Shown: positions 1 to 6,802 of the stretch, piece by piece
Layout: each line of letters starts with the position of its first letter
Numbering within the stretch: position 1 is the stretch's first letter
Source: Candidatus Limimorpha equi
GTDB taxonomy: Bacteria; Bacteroidota; Bacteroidia; Bacteroidales; F082
Assembly (NCBI GenBank): GCA_018065885.1
Contig: JAGHSL010000205.1
Span: forward strand, 1 to 21,721
Direction: 5' to 3'
DNA: 21,721 bases
Notes under the pieces: model-generated
Told to the model about the DNA's origin: nothing
What the model saw: the letters and a program-made list of their open reading frames with translations, nothing else
The model's database searches: none
Translations under genes and position numbers: made by a program

Positions 1-78
1 TTAGGAGTTAGGAGTAATAAGGATAGTACTTTTTGGAAAATCAATCCTACTCACTCCTAACTTCTCCCTCCTAACTGT
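1..78. repeat. 7-bp word array (TTAGGAG family), inverted halves
   Basis: This is the spacer after the kamA stop codon. It begins with two copies of TTAGGAG (1-7 and 8-14) followed by a degraded copy around 15-24. From 44 to 78 it continues as complementary-sense units of 7 bp, such as ATCCTAC, TCACTCC and TAACTTC. The two halves can pair imperfectly through the motif GTTAGGAGT on one strand and ACTCCTAAC on the other. There is no terminator-like T tract, which fits the operon continuing past the left edge. No coding potential is visible. The array resembles other spacers in this window (1364-1433, 16400-16506, 19263-19366) in its short-word structure, although the word differs. Confidence 0.6.
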
Positions 79-1356
79 TTATTTGCGTTGTTCGTTTCTT
101 TCGTGACGCTTCAAAGCTGAAGGTTCGATGTTCATTCTTTCGCCTTCGAGCAGTGAAATGACGCCGTCGACAGCCTTACCAGCTTCAACTTCTGCCTTTG
201 CTCTTGCAGCTTCACATTCAGCGCAATGGCAATCGTTGTGGTATTCAGCAGGTTCGGTGTAAGTCGTGATGACGCCTTCGAAGTTTCTCAAGACAACCTT
301 GCCTGGAGCCTGTGAAATGACATACTGAGGCATGACTGGAGTCTTGCCGCCGCCACCAGGAGCATCGACGACGAAGGTCGGGATGCAGAAGCCTGAGGTG
401 TGGCCACGGAGGCCTTCAATGATTTCAATACCCTTCGAGACTGGAGTACGGAAGTGTTCCAGACCCATTGAAAGGTCGCACTGATAGATATAGTAAGGAC
501 GTACACGCATCTTCACGAGTTCGTGAACGAGGTTCATCATGACATGGACGCAGTCGTTGACGCCACGGAGCAACACGCTCTGGTTGCCCAACGGAATACC
601 AGCATTAGCCAGCATTTCGCAAGCGCGCTTTGATTCTGCCGTCACTTCGTTCGGGTGATTGAAGTGTGTGTTGATCCAAACCGGATGGTATTTCTTCAGC
701 ATGTCGCAGAGTTCAGGAGTGATACGCTGTGGGCAAACCACAGGAGTACGGGTGCCTAAACGGACGATTTCGACATGAGGAATCTGACGCAGACGAGAAA
801 TGATGTATTCCAGTTTCTTGTCGCTGACCATCAGAGCGTCACCGCCTGACAGCAACACGTCGCGGACACATTCTGTCTTTTCAATGTATTCCAAAGCCTT
901 TTCGATGCGGTCGGCGCCACATTCGTTGTCGGTCTGGCCGGCAAAACGGCGGCGTGTGCAGTGACGGCAATACATGGAGCACATATCGGTGATGAGGAAC
1001 AGCACTCTGTCCGGATAACGGTGTGTCAAACCAGGAACCGGTGAATCTTCATCTTCGTGCAATGGATCGAGCAGGTCAGCCTTGGCCTGATGGGTTTCGG
1101 CTGCTGTAGGGATGCACTGACGGCGAACCGGATCGTATGGGTCGTCCTGATTGATAAGACTCAAATAATAAGGAGTGATAGCCATGCGGAGGGTTGAAAG
1201 AGTCTTCTTAACGCCTTCTTCCTCTTCAGGAGTCAGCTTGACGTACTTTTTAAGGTCTTCCAACGTCTCGACACGGTTCTTCACCTGCCATTTCCAGTCG
1301 TTCCACTGTTCATCGGTAACTTCCGGAAACAATTGTTTTCTTCTTGATTCTGCCAT
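79..1356 (-). CDS. kamA: L-lysine 2,3-aminomutase
   Basis: Radical-SAM, PLP-dependent enzyme that moves the alpha-amino group of L-lysine to C3, giving L-beta-lysine. This is the first step of lysine fermentation to acetate and butyrate, in the cytoplasm. The 425-residue protein has the family's usual length. The [4Fe-4S]/SAM motif CxxxCxxC is at C126, C130 and C133. The glycine-rich SAM segment SGGDAL is at about 170-175. The PLP-binding lysine is K338 in DAPGGGGK. Cysteines C269, C376, C378 and C381 match the zinc site known from the clostridial enzyme. It is the last complete gene of the minus-strand operon and lies 80 bp after kdd, with a repeat array filling that gap. No Shine-Dalgarno site precedes the ATG. 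An epsilon-specific or EF-P-modifying paralog (EpmB) is unlikely because of the length, the zinc-site cysteines and the neighbours. Confidence 0.96.
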   Translation of the reverse strand: MAESRRKQLFPEVTDEQWNDWKWQVKNRVETLEDLKKYVKLTPEEEEGVKKTLSTLRMAITPYYLSLINQDDPYDPVRRQCIPTAAETHQAKADLLDPLHEDEDSPVPGLTHRYPDRVLFLITDMCSMYCRHCTRRRFAGQTDNECGADRIEKALEYIEKTECVRDVLLSGGDALMVSDKKLEYIISRLRQIPHVEIVRLGTRTPVVCPQRITPELCDMLKKYHPVWINTHFNHPNEVTAESKRACEMLANAGIPLGNQSVLLRGVNDCVHVMMNLVHELVKMRVRPYYIYQCDLSMGLEHFRTPVSKGIEIIEGLRGHTSGFCIPTFVVDAPGGGGKTPVMPQYVISQAPGKVVLRNFEGVITTYTEPAEYHNDCHCAECEAARAKAEVEAGKAVDGVISLLEGERMNIEPSALKRHERNEQRK

Positions 1357-1363
1357 ATTTTTA

Positions 1364-1433
1364 GCTTTTAGCTACTGGCTCGTGGCTACTGGCTCGTGGC
1401 AATGCCAAAAGCAAATAGCCAGAAGCCAAAAGC
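1364..1433. repeat. 7-bp tandem array (GCTWCTG family) with strand flip
   Basis: Ten consecutive 7-bp units fill the kamA-kdd spacer. The first five on the plus strand are GCTTTTA, GCTACTG, GCTCGTG, GCTACTG and GCTCGTG. The hinge unit GCAATGC (1399-1405) follows. The last four are the same word in the opposite sense: CAAAAGC, AAATAGC, CAGAAGC, CAAAAGC. The register of 7 is kept exactly across the flip. A transcript through it could fold into a long imperfect hairpin. The same word family recurs at 16400-16506. Confidence 0.85.
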
Positions 1434-1436
1434 AAA

Positions 1437-2510
1437 TTATGCATACAATTCTTCAAAAATCTTACGGAGTTCTGGGCTTTCGCGAAGTTCCTGCAATGTG
1501 AATTCAGCGTGGCCTTTGGTGTAGCCGTTACCCATGATCATGTTCACATCGCTGCCGATACCTTCAGCACCGAGAGAAGCCTTTGTGAACGAGGTTGCCA
1601 TCGAAAAGAAATAAACGACGCCGTCGTCCTTCGTGCAGAGTACGGCTGTCATTTCCTGATCTGGCACATTGACGCAGTTGATGGTCACGTCAGCCATCTT
1701 GCCGTTGGTCAGTCTTTCAACGAGTTCATAAACCTGAACTGGAGTCATGCCGGCAGCGCTTTCAACGATGTCGCAGAAACCGAGGTCCTTAATACGCTGT
1801 GTTGATTTCGGGCTATTGGCAATACCGATAACCTTACCGGTGACGCCAACGCGTTTCTTGGCTTCGTAGCAGCAGAGCATACCACTCTTACCACCAGCGC
1901 CAAGGATGACGACGGTCTGACCATATTGGCACAACTTAGCGGTTTGAGCAGGAGCACCAGCAACGTCCAATGCGCTCAAAGCGAGCTTTTCAGGCATGTC
2001 GCTCGGAATCTTAGCATAGATACCGCTTTCGAAAAGGATAGCCTTACCCTTAATGTCGACTTGGTCAACATCAGGACGGATGGCGATGATTTCGTCGATG
2101 CGCAATGGGGTCAGTGAAAGAGAAACGAGGGTAGCGATGCGGTCGCCTTCCTTCAGGTCGATCTTGCCCTTTAAGGCATCACCGATCTTCTCGACCTTGC
2201 CGAGGAGCATACCGCCAGAGCCGGTACGACGGTTGCGGTGTTTGCCTTGCAGTTCAACATTGAGGAACATTTCCTTCTTCACCTCTTCCATCACTTGTTC
2301 GACGCTTGCGCCAGGACCAGCCTGTTGCTTGGCATAGTTGTGAATGTCGGTGAATGAAGCTGAGTCGATATTCAAGGTCTGGACATCAATCAAAATCTCG
2401 TTGTCGTAGATTTCGTCCATGTTATTGTCGAGCTTGTTAGCTGGTTGTGGGAGAACGCCGATAGGTTCGATTACACGGTGTGTACCGTATTTATTACCAT
2501 GTTTTTGCAT
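1437..2510 (-). CDS. kdd: L-erythro-3,5-diaminohexanoate dehydrogenase
   Basis: NAD(P)-dependent oxidative deamination of 3,5-diaminohexanoate to 5-amino-3-oxohexanoate, the third stage of lysine fermentation. The 357-residue protein opens with the family's characteristic N-terminus containing GTHRVIEPIGVLPQPA (residues 9-24). It has a Rossmann glycine-rich nucleotide loop at 204-210 (GAGGKSG), after an alcohol-dehydrogenase-like N-terminal domain that shows no classical zinc-cysteine cluster. It lies between kce (70 bp upstream) and kamA (80 bp downstream) on the same strand, so the pathway context supports the call strongly. The start at the ATG giving MQKHGNKYGT keeps the conserved N-terminus intact. 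Confidence 0.95.
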   Translation of the reverse strand: MQKHGNKYGTHRVIEPIGVLPQPANKLDNNMDEIYDNEILIDVQTLNIDSASFTDIHNYAKQQAGPGASVEQVMEEVKKEMFLNVELQGKHRNRRTGSGGMLLGKVEKIGDALKGKIDLKEGDRIATLVSLSLTPLRIDEIIAIRPDVDQVDIKGKAILFESGIYAKIPSDMPEKLALSALDVAGAPAQTAKLCQYGQTVVILGAGGKSGMLCCYEAKKRVGVTGKVIGIANSPKSTQRIKDLGFCDIVESAAGMTPVQVYELVERLTNGKMADVTINCVNVPDQEMTAVLCTKDDGVVYFFSMATSFTKASLGAEGIGSDVNMIMGNGYTKGHAEFTLQELRESPELRKIFEELYA

Positions 2511-2520
2511 TGATTTAAAT

Positions 2521-2580
2521 GTTTAATTGTTAATTGTTTATTTGTTGATTTGTTTTGTTTCGTTGTTGTAAAACGAGTGA
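2521..2580. repeat. AT-rich 7-8-bp GTT-word array in kdd-kce spacer
   Basis: The 70-bp spacer is built of successive words starting with GTT: GTTTAATT (2521-2528), GTTAATT, GTTTATTT, GTTGATTT, then GTTTTGTTTC and GTTGTTG. It is low in complexity and the period wanders between 7 and 8. It may be a degraded member of the spacer-array class seen elsewhere in the window. No regulatory site can be assigned. Confidence 0.4.
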
Positions 2581-3414
2581 TTATTTGCGAGGTTTAAGGC
2601 CGAGGATTTCTCTTGCTTCGTCGGATGTTGCAATCGGACGGCCTAATTCGTTGGCGATGCGGACAACTTTTTCGACCAATTCGCCATTTGACTTGGCAAG
2701 GACACCTTTTGAAAGGTAAAGGTTGTCTTCGAAGCCAACGCGCACGTTACCGCCCATGGCGATAGCAGCGGCAGCCATTGGGAAAGCGTTACGGCCAACA
2801 CCAGTCACGGTCCATGTTGAACCGGCCGGAATGCCGTTTACTAACCAGCAGAGGTTGGCGACGGTTGCAGGTGTGCAACCAGGAACGCCCAATACGAAGT
2901 TGAACTGCATAGGAGCGCCAGGAACCTGACCCTTCTTAGCCATGTTCAGAATGGTATCAAGGTGACCCATTTCGAAGCATTCGTATTCAGGCTTGATGCC
3001 GCGTTCAATCATGCGCTGACCGAAAGCACGCATTGTAGGCATGGTGTTGTCGAAGATTTCGTCACCGAAATTGCAGGTACCGCAGTCCAATGTAGCCATT
3101 TCAGGCAGCGGATTGGTGTCGGTTGATTGCAGACGTTCGTCTGGAGTCATGCCGACAGCACCACCTGTCGATGGGATAAGGATGACGTTAGGGCAAACCT
3201 TCAGGATGGCTTCTTCACATTCCTGGAAACGTTCACGGCTTTGGGTTGGAGTGCCGTCATCGAAACGGACGTGAAGGTGAACGATAGCAGCGCCAGCATC
3301 GACAGCCGACTTGGCTTCGCGCACGATTTCCTCAACGGTGTAAGGAACGTTAGGATTCTGTTCCTTGGTAACTTCAGCACCGCAAATAGCGGCGGTTATA
3401 ATCAGTTTTTCCAT
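2581..3414 (-). CDS. kce: 3-keto-5-aminohexanoate cleavage enzyme (BKACE)
   Basis: Zinc-dependent beta-keto acid cleavage enzyme (BKACE/DUF849 family). It condenses 5-amino-3-oxohexanoate with acetyl-CoA and splits it into 3-aminobutyryl-CoA and acetoacetate, without thiamine. The 277-residue TIM-barrel protein has the usual length. Residues expected in the active site are present: E14, the metal-binding pair H46 and H48 in HLHVR, and E229 in VGFEDN near the C-terminus. Its products feed its neighbours directly: 3-aminobutyryl-CoA goes to Kal, and acetoacetate goes to the CoA-transferase encoded by atoD plus a B subunit. The gene lies 122 bp after kal in the same transcript direction. The BKACE family has many substrates, but this context fixes the specificity. 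Confidence 0.95.
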   Translation of the reverse strand: MEKLIITAAICGAEVTKEQNPNVPYTVEEIVREAKSAVDAGAAIVHLHVRFDDGTPTQSRERFQECEEAILKVCPNVILIPSTGGAVGMTPDERLQSTDTNPLPEMATLDCGTCNFGDEIFDNTMPTMRAFGQRMIERGIKPEYECFEMGHLDTILNMAKKGQVPGAPMQFNFVLGVPGCTPATVANLCWLVNGIPAGSTWTVTGVGRNAFPMAAAAIAMGGNVRVGFEDNLYLSKGVLAKSNGELVEKVVRIANELGRPIATSDEAREILGLKPRK

Positions 3415-3427
3415 AAATCGAATTTCA

Positions 3428-3535
3428 GATTTAAGAATTTAAAATTTAATGATTTAAAGATTTAAAATTCAACATTTTTGATTTTTGAACGCTTTGCGCA
3501 ATTTTAAATTTTGAATATCAAATCTTTGAATCTCA
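3428..3535. repeat. 8-bp ATTTAAAG word array with mini-hairpin
   Basis: The kal-kce spacer starts with in-register 8-bp words: GATTTAAG (3428-3435), AATTTAAA, ATTTAATG, ATTTAAAG and ATTTAAAA (ending at 3467). It continues with looser words rich in TTTGAA. A small hairpin, CGC-TTT-GCG, sits at 3490-3498. After it the words run in roughly the opposite sense, with AATTTTAA and ATTTTGAA. The layout of AT words around a stem with a 3-nt loop is the same as in the mosaic at 4741-4980. Confidence 0.65.
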
Positions 3536-3536
3536 T

Positions 3537-3932
3537 TTATTTACGCTTGCAAGCTTTAGGGGTTACACATGTACCGATAGCCTTGGCTACGATGATTGGT
3601 TCTTCCAGCACGTCGGCAGCTGAAGCTGAGATGTCAGGACGTGTAGCAATGACCTTGCGGGCTACGAATTCCATCTTACGGGAAGTGTTACCGACCTTGG
3701 TAATCCAGCCTTCTGCTTCGATATAATCGCCAGCATAGACAGGAGCCAGGAAAGTGATGCTTTCGTAACCGGCGAACAGACCTTCGTCACCGTCAATCTG
3801 AATCAACAGTTCGGTAGCGACATCGCCAAAGAGGTGCACCATGTGAGCACCGTCAACCAAATTTCCACCATAATGAGCGTCCTTTGCACTCATGCGCAGA
3901 CGCAAGACTGATCTATATTCTTTTTCTTCCAT
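3537..3932 (-). CDS. kal: 3-aminobutyryl-CoA ammonia-lyase
   Basis: Hot-dog-fold lyase that removes ammonia from L-3-aminobutyryl-CoA to give crotonyl-CoA, which is then reduced to butyryl-CoA. The 131-residue length and the central hot-dog sequence fit the Kal family; GNLVDGAHMVHLFGDVATEL lies near residues 23-42 and a FLAPVYAGD segment follows. By sequence alone it resembles acyl-CoA thioesterases and hydratases; its place between kce and the CoA-transferase gene decides the assignment. It follows atoD by 20 bp on the same strand, so it is co-transcribed. The tail is basic (KACKRK). Confidence 0.93.
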   Translation of the reverse strand: MEEKEYRSVLRLRMSAKDAHYGGNLVDGAHMVHLFGDVATELLIQIDGDEGLFAGYESITFLAPVYAGDYIEAEGWITKVGNTSRKMEFVARKVIATRPDISASAADVLEEPIIVAKAIGTCVTPKACKRK

Positions 3933-3952
3933 TGTGTGTTTTGTTTTTATGA

Positions 3953-4603
3953 TTATTTTTCAACGTAAATTCCGTCAACATAAATGCCGGAAGCGTGGAC
4001 GCATTCAGGCTTGATTTCGCCAACCTTGACGAGTTTTTCGGCTTCAACGACCACATAGTCAGCAGCAGTAGCCATCAGTGGGTTGAAGTTGTTGGTTGTG
4101 CCAACGAACACCATGTTACCGAATTCGTCAACGATGTTAGCGCGCAGGAAAGCGATGTCGGCCTTCAGAGGCTTTTCGAGCAAATAATCCTTGCCGTCAA
4201 CCTTGACGATTTCCTTACCGTCGGCGATGATGGTGCCAAGACCTGTTGGAGTCAGAACGCCACCGAGACCAGCACCGTAGGCACGGATGCGCTCTGCCAA
4301 TGTGCCCTGAGGAACATATTCAACGATAAGAGTACCAGCGTTTTTCTGCTCGGCAGTCTGCTTGTTGGTGCCAGTGTGAGAAACGATGGCTTTCTTAACC
4401 TGATGGTTAGCGACGAGCTTGCCGTGAGCCACATTGTCATAAGCGGTATCGTTAGCGATGATGGTCAAATCCTTCACGCCTTTTTCAACGATAGCATCGA
4501 TGATTTGGGTTGCGCTTCCTACGCCGAGGAAACCGCCGAACATGATAGTCATGCCGTCCTGAACTTTTTCGACGGCCTGTTCTAATGTAATCTGCTTATT
4601 CAT
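3953..4603 (-). CDS. atoD: Acetoacetate/butyrate CoA-transferase subunit A
   Basis: Alpha subunit of a family I 3-oxoacid CoA-transferase. With its B partner it would move CoA between butyryl-CoA or acetyl-CoA and the acetoacetate released by Kce. The 216 residues match the family length. The CoA-transferase signature starts at residue 16 (DGMTIMFGGFLGVGSA); the family usually has Pro at the last position, where Ala is seen here. The catalytic glutamate of this family lies in subunit B, and no subunit B gene follows: kal comes next after 20 bp. The B gene must be elsewhere, possibly beyond the left edge. This is the first gene of the operon, with a promoter at 4655-4684. The symbol could equally be ctfA. 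Confidence 0.92.
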   Translation of the reverse strand: MNKQITLEQAVEKVQDGMTIMFGGFLGVGSATQIIDAIVEKGVKDLTIIANDTAYDNVAHGKLVANHQVKKAIVSHTGTNKQTAEQKNAGTLIVEYVPQGTLAERIRAYGAGLGGVLTPTGLGTIIADGKEIVKVDGKDYLLEKPLKADIAFLRANIVDEFGNMVFVGTTNNFNPLMATAADYVVVEAEKLVKVGEIKPECVHASGIYVDGIYVEK

Positions 4604-4654
4604 AATATATTACGATTTGAAATTTGTTAGTACTTATTTTTACATTAAGATTTG

Positions 4655-4684
4655 CAAATATAGTGATTTTTAGCGATTTCCAAA
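4655..4684 (-). promoter_or_regulatory. Promoter of the lysine-fermentation operon
   Basis: Read on the minus strand there is a -33 TTTG (complement of 4681-4684), an 18-bp spacer, and a -7 TATATTTG (complement of 4655-4662). This fits the Bacteroidota primary-sigma consensus TTTG-N(18-20)-TAnnTTTG. Transcription would start a few bases to the left and give a leader of roughly 45 nt before the atoD ATG. I see no riboswitch or operator in that leader. Confidence 0.8.
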
Positions 4685-4740
4685 CATTGTATATTATATT
4701 TTTAAAAGAGGTGCATAAAACTGCGTAAGACAGGGAGTTG

Positions 4741-4980
4741 GAAAAGATCACGAAGTGATTGTTTCGGTCAAGAATTATAGAATTAGAGAAGCCTGCCGGA
4801 CGTACTAGACATCGTTCTACGGGAGTACCGTGCGCAAGCGCACTTTTGAATTTGAGAATTATGGATTGCGACAGCATCTTCAAAAAATTCTCTGCACGAA
4901 GTGCCAACTTCAAATAGGACTATGTCCAATTTCTCTAATTGACTACGTCGAATGCAAAGCATTTCTCCAATTCTTGACAA
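4741..4980. repeat. Mosaic of mini-hairpins and 8-bp AATT words
   Basis: The region between the sigma-operon terminator and the atoD promoter contains no credible gene. It holds a chain of tiny inverted repeats: ATCAC-GAA-GTGAT (4747-4759), GTGCGC-AA-GCGCAC (4830-4843), GCAC-GAA-GTGC (4894-4904), GGAC-TAT-GTCC (4917-4927), GAC-TAC-GTC (4941-4949) and AATGC-AAA-GCATT (4951-4963). A longer one pairs GTACT (4802-4806) with AGTAC (4824-4828). The segments between them are 8-bp-like words such as AGAATTAT and AGAATTAG (about 4771-4788), and TTCTCTAATT and TTCTCCAATTC (4931-4974), which are reverse complements of each other in type. Short ORFs cross it on both strands but look like noise. Confidence 0.75.
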
Positions 4981-4987
4981 AGAAAAC

Positions 4988-5012
4988 GAAAAAAGCCGTC
5001 ATAGACGGCTCA
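4988..5012 (-). terminator. Intrinsic terminator of the sigma-factor operon
   Basis: A perfect 7-bp stem, AGCCGTC (4994-5000) with GACGGCT (5004-5010), closes a 3-nt loop. On the minus strand it is followed by a run of T (complement of 4989-4994). It lies just past the stop codon of the small gene at 5037-5240. It separates this transcript from the lysine operon, which runs in the same direction. Confidence 0.85.
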
Positions 5013-5036
5013 TTTTCATTACAAACTTACTCAGTT

Positions 5037-5240
5037 TTAATTGTTTAGGATTTCCATTTTACCCATCAGCCGTGTCTCGACCGATTTGTATGCAGCGGCA
5101 TATCCGAAGATGAAATTCAGCGTCTTGCTGCTTGGATTTTGTCTTTTGCTTTCGGCTTGGAAAACTTCGCGGATTCCACCCACCAAAGCATCGCTGTAAG
5201 TAAGTTCAAGGTTGCGCGTAGAGTTATTTGTCATAGGCAT
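5037..5240 (-). CDS. Small hypothetical protein downstream of ECF sigma factor
   Basis: A 67-residue soluble protein with no signal peptide or membrane segment. I do not recognise a domain. The C-terminal half (SSKTLNFIFGYAAAYKSVET) looks like a single amphipathic helix region. It starts 75 bp after the sigma-factor stop, points the same way, and is followed at once by a good terminator, so the two genes probably form one transcript. The position suggests a conserved accessory product, but it lacks the features of a membrane-bound anti-sigma factor. A spurious ORF cannot be fully excluded; the tight fit between gene end and terminator argues for it being real. Confidence 0.7.
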   Translation of the reverse strand: MPMTNNSTRNLELTYSDALVGGIREVFQAESKRQNPSSKTLNFIFGYAAAYKSVETRLMGKMEILNN

Positions 5241-5315
5241 TGTTTAGGTTATACATGCCTTATAAACGCAACTCGCCATCGCTTATTGTATGAAATTCAT
5301 TAATTTTTCAAAAAA

Positions 5316-5903
5316 TCAGTAAGCCAACGACATCTGGTTGGTTTCCACCATCTTGCGGAGATTGATCAAGGCATAACGCATACGGCCCAAAGCGGTGTTG
5401 ATGCTCACGTTGGTGATGTCGGCGATTTCCTTGAAGCTCATGTCGTCGTAGATGCGCATACGCAACACTTCGCGTTGTTCAACGGGCAGATACTCAATCA
5501 TTTTGCGCAGGTCGCTATGGATTTGGTCGTCAATCATGCTCTGTTCCACCGACGGGTCGGAAATCGGCGCATTGTCGAGGTAATTGTAGTCTTCGCTTGA
5601 CGATTCCACCGTCGGGATGCGGTTTTCCTTGCGGAAATGGTCGATGACCAGATTGTGCGAAATGCGCATGGCAAACTGCACGAACTTGCCTTCGTCCTTA
5701 TACACGCCAGCCTTAATCGTGCGGATGATTTTCACGAAGGTGTCCTGGAAAATATCATCAGCTAACTGCCTGTCTTTCACAAGCGTCATGATGTAAGAAT
5801 AAACCCGTGCCTGATAACGGCTAACCAACAATTCAAAACTTGCGAGATCTCCATTTCTGTAATTCTCGACAAGTTCTCTATCGCTTTTAATAACTTCGGA
5901 CAT
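5316..5903 (-). CDS. RNA polymerase sigma factor, ECF/sigma-70 family
   Basis: A 195-residue sigma factor with region 2 at about residues 20-92 (core binding and -10 recognition, including DIFQDTFVKI and ISHNLVIDHFRK) and region 4 at about 125-183 (helix-turn-helix around SFKEIADITNVSINTALGRM). Regions 1 and 3 are absent, as in ECF sigma factors. No anti-sigma factor with a membrane segment lies next to it, so it is not a typical FecI/FecR pair. A small soluble protein follows instead. The promoter is at 5996-6025. The ATG is preceded by an AGGGGG stretch about 5 nt upstream, an unusually strong Shine-Dalgarno-like site for this group. The target regulon cannot be read from the sequence. Confidence 0.93.
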   Translation of the reverse strand: MSEVIKSDRELVENYRNGDLASFELLVSRYQARVYSYIMTLVKDRQLADDIFQDTFVKIIRTIKAGVYKDEGKFVQFAMRISHNLVIDHFRKENRIPTVESSSEDYNYLDNAPISDPSVEQSMIDDQIHSDLRKMIEYLPVEQREVLRMRIYDDMSFKEIADITNVSINTALGRMRYALINLRKMVETNQMSLAY

Positions 5904-5995
5904 ACGGCCCCCTATTTTTATGCACTCAGTGCTTGTTTATAAAGGGTAAATATCTGTCGATAGCGTTTCTGTTTAGTTAGTAATGAAATTTGCTG

Positions 5996-6025
5996 CAAAT
6001 ATAGGGCTTAATTTTCAAATGTCAA
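5996..6025 (-). promoter_or_regulatory. Promoter of the sigma-factor gene
   Basis: On the minus strand the -33 element TTG (within TTGACA, complement of 6020-6025) is followed by a 19-bp spacer and a -7 TATATTTG (complement of 5996-6003). This matches the housekeeping Bacteroidota consensus. The leader would be about 85-90 nt and contains a small hairpin GCAC-TGA-GTGC close to the start codon. Confidence 0.8.
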
Positions 6026-6226
6026 GCGAATTGATGATTTTTTTCTTTTGCAGCAGCAATTTCAACCACTATTTTTTTCTTCTGTCAAATTGACTTTTTT
6101 CAATTTCAATAGTCTCTGCATTTAATGCAAGTAAAACGCCCATACCAGTTTTTCAAGATAATGAATTTCTGTTGGTTCCATTGCTACGAAATAAGTATTT
6201 TCCCATCAATGAAGCAAGGAAAAACA
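6026..6226. other. Intergenic stretch without recognisable features
   Basis: Together with the sigma-gene promoter and the DUF4293 terminators, this makes up a non-coding gap of about 390 bp. The stretch is AT-rich with several T tracts and one short palindrome, GCATT-T-AATGC (about 6119-6129). I see no gene, no word array of the kind found in other spacers, and no structured RNA that I recognise. Confidence 0.5.
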
Positions 6227-6272
6227 GCTGTTTTCAACAGCAAAAAAGCCGACGCAAAGCATCGGCTTTTTT
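6227..6272 (-). terminator. Tandem intrinsic terminators after DUF4293 gene
   Basis: Two hairpins lie directly past the stop codon of the minus-strand gene. The first pairs GCCGA (6248-6252) with TCGGC (6262-6266), flanked by A6 and T6, so it would work in both directions. The second pairs GCTGTT (6227-6232) with AACAGC (6236-6241) around a 3-nt loop, again followed by T on the minus strand. Confidence 0.85.
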
Positions 6273-6293
6273 GATATCAAAAACAGAATTGCA

Positions 6294-6782
6294 TCAACGG
6301 ATTCTATCCATCGAGCGCACCTTTTTAATGTCTTTTTTCAAACTGCCAGCGCCAAGCATGACTAACAGCAAAGCCAAAAGCGGAAGGAATACGCCAACCT
6401 TAAATCTAGGTTCGGCAAGAATTGGTTTGCCAACGGCCCTGATGTAATAAGCGTAAACCACTGCAATCCAAGCCACGACAACAACAATATCGATAAGGGC
6501 TATGCTGTGAAGTTTTTGGAACTGAGCCATTTTCACTGCTTTCACAAGGCTGATGGAAAGGTAAGCGCCTAACAAAACGGCAGTCACCGTGAGAATCAAA
6601 ACCGGAAGCGCAAACATTTTTCCGAATGGAATTGCACCATCGGGCATCAGCGATTCAACGCCAAAAACATTGAAACGCAAGATGTTAAGCTCTCCAAAGT
6701 ATTCAGCCAAAGGGACAAAAAACAATACGGCAAAAAGCAATGCCGATAAGAAAAACATAATGGATTGTGTTCTTTGTGACAT
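6294..6782 (-). CDS. DUF4293 family integral membrane protein
   Basis: A 162-residue inner-membrane protein with four predicted hydrophobic helices at about residues 6-28, 53-80, 91-114 and 128-147, and a basic, probably cytoplasmic tail (KKDIKKVRSMDRIR). The N-terminus, MSQRTQSIMFFLSALLF, and the four-helix layout match DUF4293, a Bacteroidota family of unknown function. It diverges from rho across 189 bp. From memory, this neighbour is frequent in Bacteroidales, but no function follows from that. It ends at a double terminator, so it is transcribed alone. Confidence 0.85.
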   Translation of the reverse strand: MSQRTQSIMFFLSALLFAVLFFVPLAEYFGELNILRFNVFGVESLMPDGAIPFGKMFALPVLILTVTAVLLGAYLSISLVKAVKMAQFQKLHSIALIDIVVVVAWIAVVYAYYIRAVGKPILAEPRFKVGVFLPLLALLLVMLGAGSLKKDIKKVRSMDRIR

Positions 6783-6802
6783 GATTAAAACGTTTTAAAT
6801 TT

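Noticed and set aside
4604..4660. Possible riboswitch (lysine or cobalamin) before the lysine operon
   Set aside because: The predicted leader is only about 45 nt and AT-rich, far too short for either aptamer, and no cobalamin box is visible.
4596..4913. Minus-strand open frame of 105 codons upstream of atoD
   Set aside because: It crosses the atoD promoter and the hairpin mosaic and overlaps the atoD start; its sequence is low-complexity and not protein-like.
6172..6447. Plus-strand open frame of 91 codons downstream of DUF4293
   Set aside because: It runs through both terminator hairpins and into the antisense of the DUF4293 gene.
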